DNA from: Sulfurovum sp. AR
GTDB taxonomy: Bacteria; Campylobacterota; Campylobacteria; Campylobacterales; Sulfurovaceae
Direction: 5' to 3'
DNA length: 64,000 bases
NCBI RefSeq assembly: GCF_000296775.1
Contig: NZ_AJLE01000003.1
Coordinates: 230,586 to 294,585, forward strand
This document shows positions 1 to 8,511 of the stretch, piece by piece; positions within the stretch are counted from its first letter, which is position 1; the number at the start of each line of letters is the position of its first letter. The position numbers and the translations under genes were made by a program. The notes under the pieces are model-generated. The model was given only the letters and a program-made list of their open reading frames with translations. It did no database searches and had not been told where the DNA came from.

Positions 1-1013
1 CAAATGCCTATGGACTGGACAACTTCCGTTACTTTATGCTTAGAGAAGTGCCATTCGGCGGTGACGGTGACTTTAGCCAAAAAGCGCTCATTGACCGTAT
101 CAATTCCGACCTTGGTAATGACCTTGGAAACCTGCTCAACCGTCTTATAGGAATGAGCGGTAAATACTTTAACGGTACCGTAGACTCTGCACATGTATCC
201 AAATACTATCAGGCAGAACTTGATGAAGTCCATGCCGCTTTAGACACTTTGGAACCACTGCTTTTTGATATGCAGATACACAGATACCTTGAAGAGCTTT
301 GGAGACCACTCACGGTAGCGAACAAAGCCATAGATATGTACCAGCCATGGACATTGATGAAAGAAGGCAGAGAAGAAGAAGCGATGGCCCTTAACGGACT
401 CATAGCGGCAATACTTGCAAAAGTGTCGATCATGCTTTCTCCTGTCATGCCTGAGGTGTGTAAAAAGATCTCTAATGCCCTTCACTTCACTATAGACAAT
501 GCTTCATGGAACAGTATGGTAAAAGATACCAAACTTCTTGAAACATTTACACTCGAAAAGATCGACCCTCTTTTCCCTCGTATAGAAGAGCCTTTACTGG
601 AACAAGCAGAGCCTGTTGATGTCAAAGAGAAAGAGAAAGCACCTAAAAAAGAAGCGCCTAAAGAAGAAAAGAAGGAAGAAGGTATCGCATTGATAGGAAT
701 AGACCAATTCTTCCAAACTTCTCTCAAAGTCGGTACGGTTGTAAAAGCAGAGGAAGTACCAAAGAGTAAAAAACTTCTTTTACTGCAAGTCGATATCGGT
801 GAAGATGCGCCTAGACAGGTTGTTGCAGGTATCAAAGAGTGGTATAGTGCTGAAGATATGCTCAACACACAAGTCTGTGTTGTTGCGAACCTTAAACCAG
901 CTAAACTCATGGGTCTCAAGAGTGAAGGTATGCTTCTTGCAGCCAAAGATGAGAATGGTCTATGTATGATACGTCCAGAGAAGCCGAAAACTTCTGGAAC
1001 ACCTATAGGTTAA
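1..1013 (+). CDS. metG: Methionyl-tRNA synthetase, 3' part (truncated by window start)
   Basis: Open in frame from base 3 with no start codon, so the 5' part lies outside the window. The first residues (NAYGLDNFRYFM, then LREVPFGGDGDFS) match the end of the MetRS catalytic core. The anticodon-binding helical domain follows (RLIGMSGKYFN, then PWTLMKEGREEE). A charged K/E/P linker leads to a C-terminal tRNA-binding domain (SLKVGTVVKAEEVPKSKKLLLLQVD, here split as SLKVGTVVKAEEVPK and KLLLLQVD), the dimerising module found in many bacterial MetRS. The enzyme charges tRNA-Met in the cytoplasm. The next gene starts 3 bases after the stop, so the two are probably co-transcribed. Confidence 0.96.
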   Translation, partial: NAYGLDNFRYFMLREVPFGGDGDFSQKALIDRINSDLGNDLGNLLNRLIGMSGKYFNGTVDSAHVSKYYQAELDEVHAALDTLEPLLFDMQIHRYLEELWRPLTVANKAIDMYQPWTLMKEGREEEAMALNGLIAAILAKVSIMLSPVMPEVCKKISNALHFTIDNASWNSMVKDTKLLETFTLEKIDPLFPRIEEPLLEQAEPVDVKEKEKAPKKEAPKEEKKEEGIALIGIDQFFQTSLKVGTVVKAEEVPKSKKLLLLQVDIGEDAPRQVVAGIKEWYSAEDMLNTQVCVVANLKPAKLMGLKSEGMLLAAKDENGLCMIRPEKPKTSGTPIG

Positions 1014-1015
1014 GT

Positions 1016-1996
1016 ATGAAAATTGAAGATATTGTAAACCTCACAGAGGGAACACTCACGAATATTCCAAAGGTCCAGTCTATAGAGGCTGCAACGGTCT
1101 ACTATTCAAAAGTAGAGCATGGTGATCTTTTCTTCTCTTCAAATCAGGAAGAGATAGACCAAGCCATCGCAAATGGTGCCTATGCCATCGTTTATGCCGA
1201 TGACAATATCGTAAAAAAGGATGATGAAATAGCCTGGATCAAAGTCTCAGATCTGCAGCTTGCAGCCATGAAACTCATCCGTTATGTGATCATTAGAAAA
1301 GAAGCAGAATTCTATCTGCTTTCAGAACATGAAATGACCTTTTTGAAGATGATACTTGTGCACAAGACCAACATTACCTTCATATCAAATGACTGGAGAA
1401 AGGCCTTTGAACAGATTCTGAACACTGAAAGTTCGCTTTTTGTTGGAACGGACAAGGAACTTCTAGAACTTATCAAACCTGACATTCCTAAACTTAATAA
1501 AGAGGTGGATGGATATGCCGTATTTGATACACTCTTTAGAACGACATTCAAGGTAGGCGGATTTGTCTATCAGGAAAAAGAGCTGATCCCATTCCATTTA
1601 GAGTATCTCCTTCGTGTGATAGACTTTTGTGACTCACATGAACTTACCTACTCAGTGGAGCGTCTAAAGTATACGAAACACTTTACACCGGTATTTATAG
1701 ATGGAAAACTCAAAAGCACACAAGCAAGCAAGAGTGATAAGGTGGCAATATTTACTGACAACCTCTCAGATATCACCAAAGCAAGAGAATATGTCATGAG
1801 AAGTAATATGTGGGTCAAAAGTGTGGTTATGACACCGCCTAAGACCAAAGTACCCGGCATTGACCACCCGTATTGGTTTGCAACAAAAGAAGAGCTGCAG
1901 GAGCTACTCAAAAATATCCACTATAACTATGCATTCATCTACAATGCAGACAAAAGTATGTTACATACGATACAAGAAGAGTACTCACTCTTCTAA
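1016..1996 (+). CDS. Mur-ligase N-terminal-domain-like protein
   Basis: 326 residues from the ATG at 1016, three bases after the metG stop. An upstream in-frame ATG at 962 lies inside metG and is rejected. Residues about 1-80 resemble the UDP-binding N-terminal domain of MurE/MurF ligases: a YYSKVEHGDLFFSS stretch followed by AIANGAYAIVYAD. I see no GKT-type ATP loop of a working ligase and no signal peptide or membrane segment. The later part (IFTDNLSDITKAREYV) has a Rossmann-like look but no motif I can name. It is probably a conserved Campylobacterota protein related to peptidoglycan enzymes; activity is unknown. Translational coupling to metG is likely from the spacing. Confidence 0.6.
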   Translation: MKIEDIVNLTEGTLTNIPKVQSIEAATVYYSKVEHGDLFFSSNQEEIDQAIANGAYAIVYADDNIVKKDDEIAWIKVSDLQLAAMKLIRYVIIRKEAEFYLLSEHEMTFLKMILVHKTNITFISNDWRKAFEQILNTESSLFVGTDKELLELIKPDIPKLNKEVDGYAVFDTLFRTTFKVGGFVYQEKELIPFHLEYLLRVIDFCDSHELTYSVERLKYTKHFTPVFIDGKLKSTQASKSDKVAIFTDNLSDITKAREYVMRSNMWVKSVVMTPPKTKVPGIDHPYWFATKEELQELLKNIHYNYAFIYNADKSMLHTIQEEYSLF

Positions 1997-2002
1997 CACT
2001 TT

Positions 2003-2031
2003 TTTACACTTGCAGTGACTGTGAGTGTAAA
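2003..2031. terminator. Hairpin at a convergent gene junction
   Basis: Arms TTTACACT (2003-2010) and AGTGTAAA (2024-2031) form a perfect 8-bp stem. It sits between the plus-strand gene ending at 1996 and the minus-strand methyltransferase, whose stop codon it overlaps. T-rich tracts lie on both sides, so it may act in both directions. The loop is 13 nt, so this is a moderate candidate. Confidence 0.45.
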
Positions 2032-2666
2032 GCTTTTCTCATCAACACCATATTTTTCCCGTTATCAGCGATAACTTCAACACCATACTTTTTGCATAGT
2101 ACTCTAAAAGTCTGAGCAGTAAAGAAGACAATATGTGTCGGGTCCTGATGGTAATACCACTTTTTAAACGCCTCTACATCATTGGGGTGAAACTGTGTCT
2201 GTATGGCCAGGTAACCGCCCTCTTCCAATCGTTCCAGGAGACTCTCAAATACTTCTCTGGGCTGATGCAAGTGTTCAAACACTTCTGTAGAGACGATCAG
2301 CTCATACTTTTTCTTCTCCTCTAAGGTGTCGGGATGATAGATAGGGTCATAGTAGTCACACGCTATACCTTCTTTTGTAAGTAGTGAAGCGAGCAAAGAG
2401 CTTCTGCCACAACCAAAATCAAGCGCTCTTTTCGGTTGGTTCACTAAAGGAAGTATAAAATCGATAAATCGCTGGAAATACGCCTGGTATCCTGTATCAT
2501 TTTCATCATTTTCATGAAGGTTGTATCGTTCTTTTTGGGTACTGAGATCCTGGTAGTATTCAGGTGATTTAAAGATGTACTGGCAAGCCTCACAATAGTA
2601 ATAGGTGATATCCGTTTTTTCATGCTGAAATGACGCTGTTGGTTTATCGCAAATATGGCAGTTCAA
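2004..2666 (-). CDS. SAM-dependent methyltransferase with N-terminal zinc ribbon
   Basis: 220 residues. The N terminus carries two CxxC pairs (CHIC at 3-6, CEAC at about 25-28), a zinc-ribbon pattern. A class I Rossmann methyltransferase follows: glycine-rich motif I ALDFGCGRSSLLASLL, an acidic motif II (CDYYDPIY), and STEVFEHLHQPREVFESLL, typical of the Methyltransf_23 group. The family methylates small molecules or sugars; the substrate cannot be read from sequence. No membrane segment. It is divergent from the DctP-like gene at 2728, so both promoters must lie within about 60 bases. Confidence 0.75.
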   Translation of the reverse strand: MNCHICDKPTASFQHEKTDITYYYCEACQYIFKSPEYYQDLSTQKERYNLHENDENDTGYQAYFQRFIDFILPLVNQPKRALDFGCGRSSLLASLLTKEGIACDYYDPIYHPDTLEEKKKYELIVSTEVFEHLHQPREVFESLLERLEEGGYLAIQTQFHPNDVEAFKKWYYHQDPTHIVFFTAQTFRVLCKKYGVEVIADNGKNMVLMRKALHSQSLQV

Positions 2667-2727
2667 TCTACATCCTTTAATGAGTGTTATGTTACTATCT
2701 TATCTATTAATTCAAGGACAAAATGCA

Positions 2728-3825
2728 ATGAGAAGAAGAGACTTTATCACCGGTACAGCCATAGGTGCTACGGCTTTAGCACTAAACGGATGCCATAGGG
2801 CTGAAGAAAAAACAGAAGGCAGTTCTGTGAATATAAACCGGGGGAAAAAAGTAACGCTCAAACTCGCCACTTCCTGGCCTGCACACTTTCCTATCATGGG
2901 GACAGGTGTAGACAGTTTTGCCAAACGCTGTGCTGAACTGAGTGGAGGCACACTGGAGATCAAAGTCTATGCCAAGAACATTCTTGTCCCTGCCCTTCAG
3001 GTTTTTGACTCTACTTCCGCAGCACAAATTGATGCATTTCATTCCGGTGTCTACTACTGGAAAGGAAAGAATCCTGCATTTTCGATCTTTGGGGGTATGC
3101 CTCTGGGGCTCACCAGCGAAGAGATGGTTACATGGATGAAGTTTGGCGGCGGTTATGAACTCTGGCGTGAACTATATGGTAAATTTAACCTCTATCCATT
3201 GATAGGAGGTACTACAGGACCCCAAATGGGAGGCTGGTTCAAAAAAGAGATCAACTCTCTTGCGGACCTTAAAGGCCTCAAGATGCGTATCCCCGGTCTG
3301 GGCGGCGAAGTGATGAAAAAACTGGGGGTAAACCCTGTACTACTGCCTGCTGGGGAGATCTATACCTCACTTGAACGCGGTACCATCGATGCAACAGAGT
3401 GGGTAGGACCTGCGCTTGACAGCATGATGGGCTTTGCCAAAGCAGCACCCTACTACTATACAGGCTGGCATGAACCAGGTTCGATACTGGAGATCACTTT
3501 TAACAAAGCCCGATGGGAAAAGCTGAGTAGCGAGCATCAAGCCATTATTACTGCAGCCAGTGAAGAGATGTCAGCAAACATGCTTCATGAATTTAGATAC
3601 CAAAATGCAAAAGCACTGCAAAACCTTCCAGACAATGTAGAAGTACGAACATTTCCCAAAGATATGATGGATGCAGCCAAAGTAGCACTGGGTGAAGTAC
3701 TGGATGCCCAAAGTGCCCAAAATGAAGATTTTAAACGTGTATTGAAAAGCTATAGGGATTTTGTCAAACTCAATCAGCCTTGGGATGATATCAGTACCAA
3801 GAACTTCTTAAATATCAGAGGGTAA
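2728..3825 (+). CDS. TRAP-type (DctP-like) solute-binding protein with Tat signal
   Basis: 365 residues. The ATG at 2728 is chosen because AAGGA lies about 9 bases upstream and because it opens directly into a twin-arginine signal (MRRRDFITGTAIGATALAL). A lipobox-like LNGC follows, so the protein may be exported folded and lipid-anchored. The body is DctP family: LKLATSWPAHFPIMGTG, then DLKGLKMRIPGLGG, and ERGTIDATEWVGP, the region with the conserved ligand-binding arginine. DctP proteins capture carboxylates or related anions for DctQ/DctM permeases. No DctQ or DctM gene lies in the window, so the partner is elsewhere or it acts as a sensor or cofactor-binding protein. Confidence 0.85.
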   Translation: MRRRDFITGTAIGATALALNGCHRAEEKTEGSSVNINRGKKVTLKLATSWPAHFPIMGTGVDSFAKRCAELSGGTLEIKVYAKNILVPALQVFDSTSAAQIDAFHSGVYYWKGKNPAFSIFGGMPLGLTSEEMVTWMKFGGGYELWRELYGKFNLYPLIGGTTGPQMGGWFKKEINSLADLKGLKMRIPGLGGEVMKKLGVNPVLLPAGEIYTSLERGTIDATEWVGPALDSMMGFAKAAPYYYTGWHEPGSILEITFNKARWEKLSSEHQAIITAASEEMSANMLHEFRYQNAKALQNLPDNVEVRTFPKDMMDAAKVALGEVLDAQSAQNEDFKRVLKSYRDFVKLNQPWDDISTKNFLNIRG

Positions 3826-3838
3826 TCACCCCTCTCTT

Positions 3839-4765
3839 CTAATACTTCTTATTGGTATATTCAAGTAGATCTTTTTCACTCAGATCAGCTATCAAGCCGG
3901 TAAGGTTTCTCAATGAAAAAAGTTGCAACTTCTCACCTTTTTCCTTTTTGAGTTCAGATGAGAATTTGTTTTTAGAGAAGATGACAAACCTGTCGACATC
4001 CAGTTGCGCCTGTGCACATTTTTCTTTGAGCTTTGTAAGTTCACTCTTATTGGCTTTTGACTTAGCGTACTTTGTGATACCTGCGATCATTTCTCCGGAC
4101 TTTCTTTTGATCAAGATGTCAATCTCAACATGCTTGTCCCAATACCCGCCGATACCAACGATAGGATCACCCTCAAATGCATCTTGAAAACTCTTTTTGA
4201 GCATTTCAAATACCAATTGGTCATAGATAAGATTTGAAAATTCTGATCTTATACGTGACCAGTGTTCTTTCATCTCTGAATAGTCACCCTCTTTGATGCC
4301 TTTATAGTAAGGAGAGATGCAAGCGAACCAAAAACGCATAAAAGGCTGTACAAAGAGTAATTTATCCGAGTTTGCATCTGCCTCTGTCAGGGGCTTTTCT
4401 GTCGATCTGTCAAAGATCAAGAGGTCTTTTTTAATCAGCCAGTCTATCGCCTCTTCACCCTCTTCTCTCTTTACATTCGCTTTTTTAAAAGCAGAGAATT
4501 CTCTTCTATCACCTGATGCTATAGCCGATAAAAGAGAATGATAGATAGGTTTACTCTTTGTAATATATGCAATGTCACCATGAATGTATCTGTAGTTTCT
4601 AAGCACTTTTTCTTCTATCAGTTCATCAATAGATCTGGAAAAGTCAATACGCCATCCCATACCGCCAAATACAGAAAAATACTCTACAGCCTGTTCAAAG
4701 TCAGTCGCATGGTTTTGGTAACAAAAAGAGCGGAAATGTTGTAGTAGTGTCGGATTTTTTTCCAT
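3839..4765 (-). CDS. DUF234-like protein, copy 1 (nuclease-like motif degraded)
   Basis: 308 residues. Resembles the C-terminal half of archaeal-type ATPases (DUF234): a winged-helix-like N-terminal region (HFRSF, then VFGGMGWRIDF), a middle helical region, and a C-terminal PD-(D/E)XK-like fold. The P-loop ATPase half is absent, so this is a stand-alone form. The nuclease-like site reads HVEIDILIKRK, then AGITKYAK: the first acidic position is present, but the usual E-x-K is replaced by I-T-K. Copy 2 at 6899-7825 is the same length and keeps ECK. Function unknown. Assignment rests on family memory and on the paralogue. Confidence 0.6.
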   Translation of the reverse strand: MEKNPTLLQHFRSFCYQNHATDFEQAVEYFSVFGGMGWRIDFSRSIDELIEEKVLRNYRYIHGDIAYITKSKPIYHSLLSAIASGDRREFSAFKKANVKREEGEEAIDWLIKKDLLIFDRSTEKPLTEADANSDKLLFVQPFMRFWFACISPYYKGIKEGDYSEMKEHWSRIRSEFSNLIYDQLVFEMLKKSFQDAFEGDPIVGIGGYWDKHVEIDILIKRKSGEMIAGITKYAKSKANKSELTKLKEKCAQAQLDVDRFVIFSKNKFSSELKKEKGEKLQLFSLRNLTGLIADLSEKDLLEYTNKKY

Positions 4766-4914
4766 CAGGAAACCTTTAGATTAATAGATAGATTATACCT
4801 AAGATGCTGTTATAACCTACCACTTTCTATCACTTTTATACAGTGATATCTTCTACTCACCTTTATTTTTAACTTTATAAGTGACTTCAAAGCTTTACCA
4901 GCTAATATGGGCAT

Positions 4915-6345
4915 ATGAAATTAAATGAATTACACGTAACCAACCCCTACTTAAAACTGCCGTCTGTGTGTTATGACAGAGTAACACCAACGCCTCTTGC
5001 AGAACCCTACCTTATACATGCCAACACAGATGTGGCTAAGGTACTCGATATTGACGAGACGGAACTCCAGACTGAAGCATTTGTGAAGTTTCTTAATGGT
5101 GAGTATATAGCTGAAGGGTCAGAACCTTTTGCCATGTGTTATGCCGGGCACCAGTTTGGCTATTTTGTGCCTAGGCTTGGTGATGGCCGAGCGATCAATA
5201 TCGGTACGATCGACAAGTATCATCTGCAGTTGAAGGGTGCAGGGATCACCGAGTATTCGCGTCACGGTGATGGACGTGCCGTACTACGTTCAAGTATCAG
5301 AGAATACCTTATGAGTGAAGCGATGCATGGTCTGAGTATACCAACTACACTCTGTTTGGGGCTGATAGGGTCAGAACATGATGTGAGACGTGACAAGATA
5401 GAAAAAGGTGCGATTGTCTGCCGTGTGAGCTCGTCATGGGTACGTTTTGGTACGTTTGAATATTATGCCCATCAAGGAAAGTTCAAAGAGCTTGCTGCAT
5501 TGGCTGATTATGTCATAGAGGAAAATTTTCCGCATCATAGTGGTAAAGAGAATCGCTATACCCTACTCTTTAATGATGTGCTGATCATCACAGCCAGGCT
5601 TATTGCACAATGGATGTCTGTCGGTTTTAACCACGGTGTTATGAACACGGATAATATGTCTATCGCCGGGCTGACGATAGACTATGGTCCCTATGCTTTT
5701 TTAGATGATTTCCGACATGAAAATGTATGCAACCAAACAGATGTAGAGGGACGCTACAGTTTTGCAAACCAGCCCGAAATCGCCAAATGGAATCTTAAAT
5801 CACTGATAATGGCCCTTAGTCCATTAACCGATACAGATAAGATGGAAAAGAACCTGGCGATGTTTGATAAGATCTATATACGTTATTTTCACTACTACAT
5901 GTGTAAAAAGCTTGGATTTGAAGGCACGATAGAAGGTGACCCTGAACTCATAGATGATATGCTGGACATGCTGGAGCAGCTGCATGTGGATTATACGCTC
6001 TTTTTTAGAACATTGAGTCACTATGAGGGAGATAGAAAAGCACTTCTCTCTACAGGGCTCTACCATGAACCTATGAATGCATGGCTGGACAGATATGATG
6101 CACGCATCAAAACCATAGATACAACAGAACGAAAAGAGCAAATGCTCTCTTCCAATCCGAAGTATGTGCTTAAAAACTATATGCTTCAAGAGGCTATAGA
6201 CGCGGCTGAAAAAGGTGACTTCTCTGTGGTAGATGACCTCTTTCAAATCGCCCAAAACCCGTTTGATGAACATCCAGCATTTGAGCGATGGGCAGAGGCT
6301 ACACCGCAAGAATTTAAAAATAAAAGGCTCAGCTGCTCTTCTTAA
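4915..6345 (+). CDS. selO: Protein adenylyltransferase SelO (YdiU/UPF0061 family)
   Basis: 476 residues, typical for bacterial SelO. It is a pseudokinase-fold enzyme that transfers AMP from ATP to protein hydroxyls and is linked to redox stress in other bacteria. Visible motifs: CYAGHQFGYFVPRLGDGRA near residues 75-95, LQLKGAGITEYSRHGDGRA, the catalytic-loop equivalent NHGVMNTDNMS, and DYGPYAFLDDF in place of the kinase DFG. The C terminus ends RLSCSS; the family often has Cys or Sec just there, so the redox-sensing cysteine is retained. The ATG at 4915 opens directly into the conserved KLNELHVTNPY. It stands between the two DUF234 copies, with a 150-bp AT-rich spacer upstream. Confidence 0.92.
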   Translation: MKLNELHVTNPYLKLPSVCYDRVTPTPLAEPYLIHANTDVAKVLDIDETELQTEAFVKFLNGEYIAEGSEPFAMCYAGHQFGYFVPRLGDGRAINIGTIDKYHLQLKGAGITEYSRHGDGRAVLRSSIREYLMSEAMHGLSIPTTLCLGLIGSEHDVRRDKIEKGAIVCRVSSSWVRFGTFEYYAHQGKFKELAALADYVIEENFPHHSGKENRYTLLFNDVLIITARLIAQWMSVGFNHGVMNTDNMSIAGLTIDYGPYAFLDDFRHENVCNQTDVEGRYSFANQPEIAKWNLKSLIMALSPLTDTDKMEKNLAMFDKIYIRYFHYYMCKKLGFEGTIEGDPELIDDMLDMLEQLHVDYTLFFRTLSHYEGDRKALLSTGLYHEPMNAWLDRYDARIKTIDTTERKEQMLSSNPKYVLKNYMLQEAIDAAEKGDFSVVDDLFQIAQNPFDEHPAFERWAEATPQEFKNKRLSCSS

Positions 6346-6418
6346 CAAGGATAACTTTCAGAGAGTCAAAGCGTAGAGATGCTATACTAAACAAAATACG
6401 CTATACAAAGGAGACGGT

Positions 6419-6562
6419 ATGAATCAGGACGAACTATTAGACCTATATCTTGAGAAGTTACGTGTATTATGTAAAGAAAAACTTGAAGAGCGTGAGATCA
6501 GTGTCATAGAAGCATTGAAAGAATCCATACTCTATATTGAAGGTGAGATGCAGGAGTACTAA
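6419..6562 (+). CDS. Small acidic helical protein, 47 aa
   Basis: ATG at 6419 to TAA at 6562. A strong ribosome site AAGGAGA lies about 6 bases upstream and a TATACT -10-like box at 6383-6388. The protein (MNQDELLDLYLEKLRVLC, then EERE and ALKESILYIEGEMQEY) is rich in E and L with heptad-like spacing, so it is probably a short helical hairpin. No signal or membrane segment. I recognise no family. The ribosome site and codon use support a real gene. Confidence 0.6.
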   Translation: MNQDELLDLYLEKLRVLCKEKLEEREISVIEALKESILYIEGEMQEY

Positions 6563-6585
6563 AGTACCCTCTCCCTTGCTGGAGA

Positions 6586-6888
6586 TCAGCCAAACACCCC
6601 TCTTGTTGTCAATAGTGTTGCAAGCCCTACCATCATAAAAATACCAAAGAATTTCATATAGTACCGGTTGTTGATCATGGTAGAGATGATGGTTCCCGCC
6701 ACCAACGCAACAGCCAAAAAACCATAAAGTACAAACATCAACAAGATGACCTCTTGAGGCAGTTCAAGAGGCTTTTCATCAGGGAGTACAAATGTCTGCA
6801 GTCCGATCGTCACGATCCAGATATAAAGCATGACAGAGAAGAATGCTGTCCAAAATAAAAACTGAATTTTACCGCTTCGTATGAGCAT
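6586..6888 (-). CDS. Three-helix inner-membrane protein, unknown function
   Basis: 100 residues with three hydrophobic segments: about 8-31 (FLFWTAFFSVMLYIWIVTIG), 46-67 (VILLMFVLYGFLAVALVAG) and 77-95 (KFFGIFMMVGLATLL). The N terminus MLIRSGK is basic, suggesting an N-in topology. It lies 10 bases downstream of the DUF234 copy 2 stop and on the same strand only in reverse order: DUF234 copy 2 starts further right, so this gene follows it and may share its transcript. No family recognised. Confidence 0.65.
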   Translation of the reverse strand: MLIRSGKIQFLFWTAFFSVMLYIWIVTIGLQTFVLPDEKPLELPQEVILLMFVLYGFLAVALVAGTIISTMINNRYYMKFFGIFMMVGLATLLTTRGVFG

Positions 6889-6898
6889 CTATTTTCCT

Positions 6899-7825
6899 TT
6901 AGTACTTTTTATTGGTATAGACTAACAAGTCATCTTTACTCAAGTTATCTAGTAACGAAACTAGATGTGTGTGAGATAAAAGTGTCAAGTCTACATCTTT
7001 CATCTGCTCAAGCTCAGAAGAAAATCCATTTTTAGAAAAGAGTACATAATCCGTTATATCTAGTTCTGCCTTTTCACACTTCTCTTTAAGGGAATTTAAC
7101 ATGTTGATTTTTGCTGCCTCTTTAGAGTATTTGCACTCACCTGCCAACATCTTTTCTGATTTTCTTTTAGCGAGTATCTCTATCTGCACATGTTTGTCAT
7201 AGTATGAACCTATGGAAACGATGGGGTCATCTGCAAACTTTTCAGCAAAGCTTTGTTTTACAAGTTCTAACACCAACTGATTGCTCAGCAAGATAGAAAA
7301 ATTAGCTTTTAGTGGATGCCATTTCTGTGTAAATTCACTAAAGTCACCATTAGAAATACTCTTATAATTGGGAGAGATCACAGCAAACCAAAAACGCATA
7401 AAAGGCAGTTCAAACAACACTCTATCCGACTTTCCATCACTCTCTTTTAAAGGTTTTTCCACTGAGAGATCAAATCTTAACAGACTTTTCTTTTCCAGGT
7501 AGTCTATGGCTTCTTCACCCCTGTCTCTACCCACTTTAGCTTTTTTAAAGGCCTCATGCTCATGGTTCACACCCAGTGCCACGAGTGATAACAACATATG
7601 GTAGACAGGGTTGTTATGTGTATACCTTGTCATACTTTTATGAAGAGGTTCATAGTTACGCAGTATTTTTTCCTCTATGAGTGCCTCTACACTCTTAGTA
7701 ACATCTACACTCCACCCCGTCCCGCCAAACACAGTAAAGTACTCTAAAGCCGTATCGAAATCTCTGATATTGTTCTGGTAAGCAAAAGAGCGAAAATGTT
7801 GTAAAAGTGTTGGACGTTTTGACAT
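6899..7825 (-). CDS. DUF234-like protein, copy 2 (nuclease-like motif intact)
   Basis: 308 residues, same length as copy 1 and alignable throughout (PTLLQHFRSF, KPL, LPFMRFWFA, DKHVQIEILAKRK, ending YTNKKY in both). The PD-(D/E)XK-like site here reads HVQIEIL then AGECKYSK, keeping the E-x-K that copy 1 lost. As in copy 1 there is no ATPase half. Stand-alone DUF234 proteins have no settled function that I know of; a nucleic-acid role is inferred from the fold. The pair looks like an old duplication: the proteins are clearly homologous but diverged at many positions. Confidence 0.6.
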   Translation of the reverse strand: MSKRPTLLQHFRSFAYQNNIRDFDTALEYFTVFGGTGWSVDVTKSVEALIEEKILRNYEPLHKSMTRYTHNNPVYHMLLSLVALGVNHEHEAFKKAKVGRDRGEEAIDYLEKKSLLRFDLSVEKPLKESDGKSDRVLFELPFMRFWFAVISPNYKSISNGDFSEFTQKWHPLKANFSILLSNQLVLELVKQSFAEKFADDPIVSIGSYYDKHVQIEILAKRKSEKMLAGECKYSKEAAKINMLNSLKEKCEKAELDITDYVLFSKNGFSSELEQMKDVDLTLLSHTHLVSLLDNLSKDDLLVYTNKKY

Positions 7826-7951
7826 AGATTGACCTTGTATTGATAAATGAATTATAGCTAATGTTTACAGTTGGAATAACCCCTATTGTCATTAGGTAAA
7901 AGTGATGTCAGAGATACTAGCATCCTTCCCCTAATGAATACGTATTTCTCA

Positions 7952-8380
7952 TCAAAGATATTGCTTGACCCACTCTTTTATTTGCGAACTGTTGCGTGCT
8001 CCAACAAATCTGTCTATCTCTTTTCCCTCTTTAAAAACAAGCACCGCGGGAATGCTTGCTATAAGAAGCTTAGAGCCTAAGGTTTGTTCATCATCGTTAT
8101 TGATCTTCAAAAATTGTGCTTGCAGCGGCATCGCCATCGCTGCTAGTTCAAAATGTGGTGCCATGGCTATACATGGTCCACACCAAGGTGCCCAAAAATC
8201 TACGATCACAGGCAGATCAGAGTTTGTTATGAAGTTTTCTAGAATGTTGGCATTCCCATCAATGGGCCTAGAGTCTAAAAGTGACTCTCCACACTGAGTA
8301 CAGTTCTCTTCTGAGTATGACTCTTTTTTCTCTATACTACTTACTTCAAGACAATGGGGACAAACAACATTTATATTCAT
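7952..8380 (-). CDS. trxC: Thioredoxin 2 (TrxC type), copy 1
   Basis: 142 residues. The N-terminal zinc finger has CPHC (about 7-10) and CTQC (about 28-31), diagnostic of thioredoxin 2. The thioredoxin domain has the active site VDFWAPWCGPC and the cis-proline segment ASIPAVLVFKEGKEIDRFVG. Thioredoxin 2 reduces cytoplasmic disulfides and is usually tied to oxidative stress. GGAG lies about 11 bases before the ATG in the context TTGGAGTGT, shared with copy 2, so the duplication included the 5' leader. A second copy lies at 9501-9929 with an MtfA-like gene between them. Confidence 0.93.
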   Translation of the reverse strand: MNINVVCPHCLEVSSIEKKESYSEENCTQCGESLLDSRPIDGNANILENFITNSDLPVIVDFWAPWCGPCIAMAPHFELAAMAMPLQAQFLKINNDDEQTLGSKLLIASIPAVLVFKEGKEIDRFVGARNSSQIKEWVKQYL

Positions 8381-8511
8381 AAATCAACACTCCAATATTT
8401 TATACATCATTTTATACTATCGTAGACATTATAGCGTGTAACATCATAAATACCTGAAGCTAAAAGTGTTACACTTATAGTGATTCACTTTTATTACAAG
8501 GTTTTTCGGCA

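Noticed and set aside
482..946. Minus-strand open frame inside metG
   Set aside because: It is antisense to conserved metG coding sequence, without a ribosome site or recognisable product.
3839..7825. Insertion sequence flanked by DUF234 copies
   Set aside because: The copies are diverged, have no terminal inverted repeats and no transposase lies between them.
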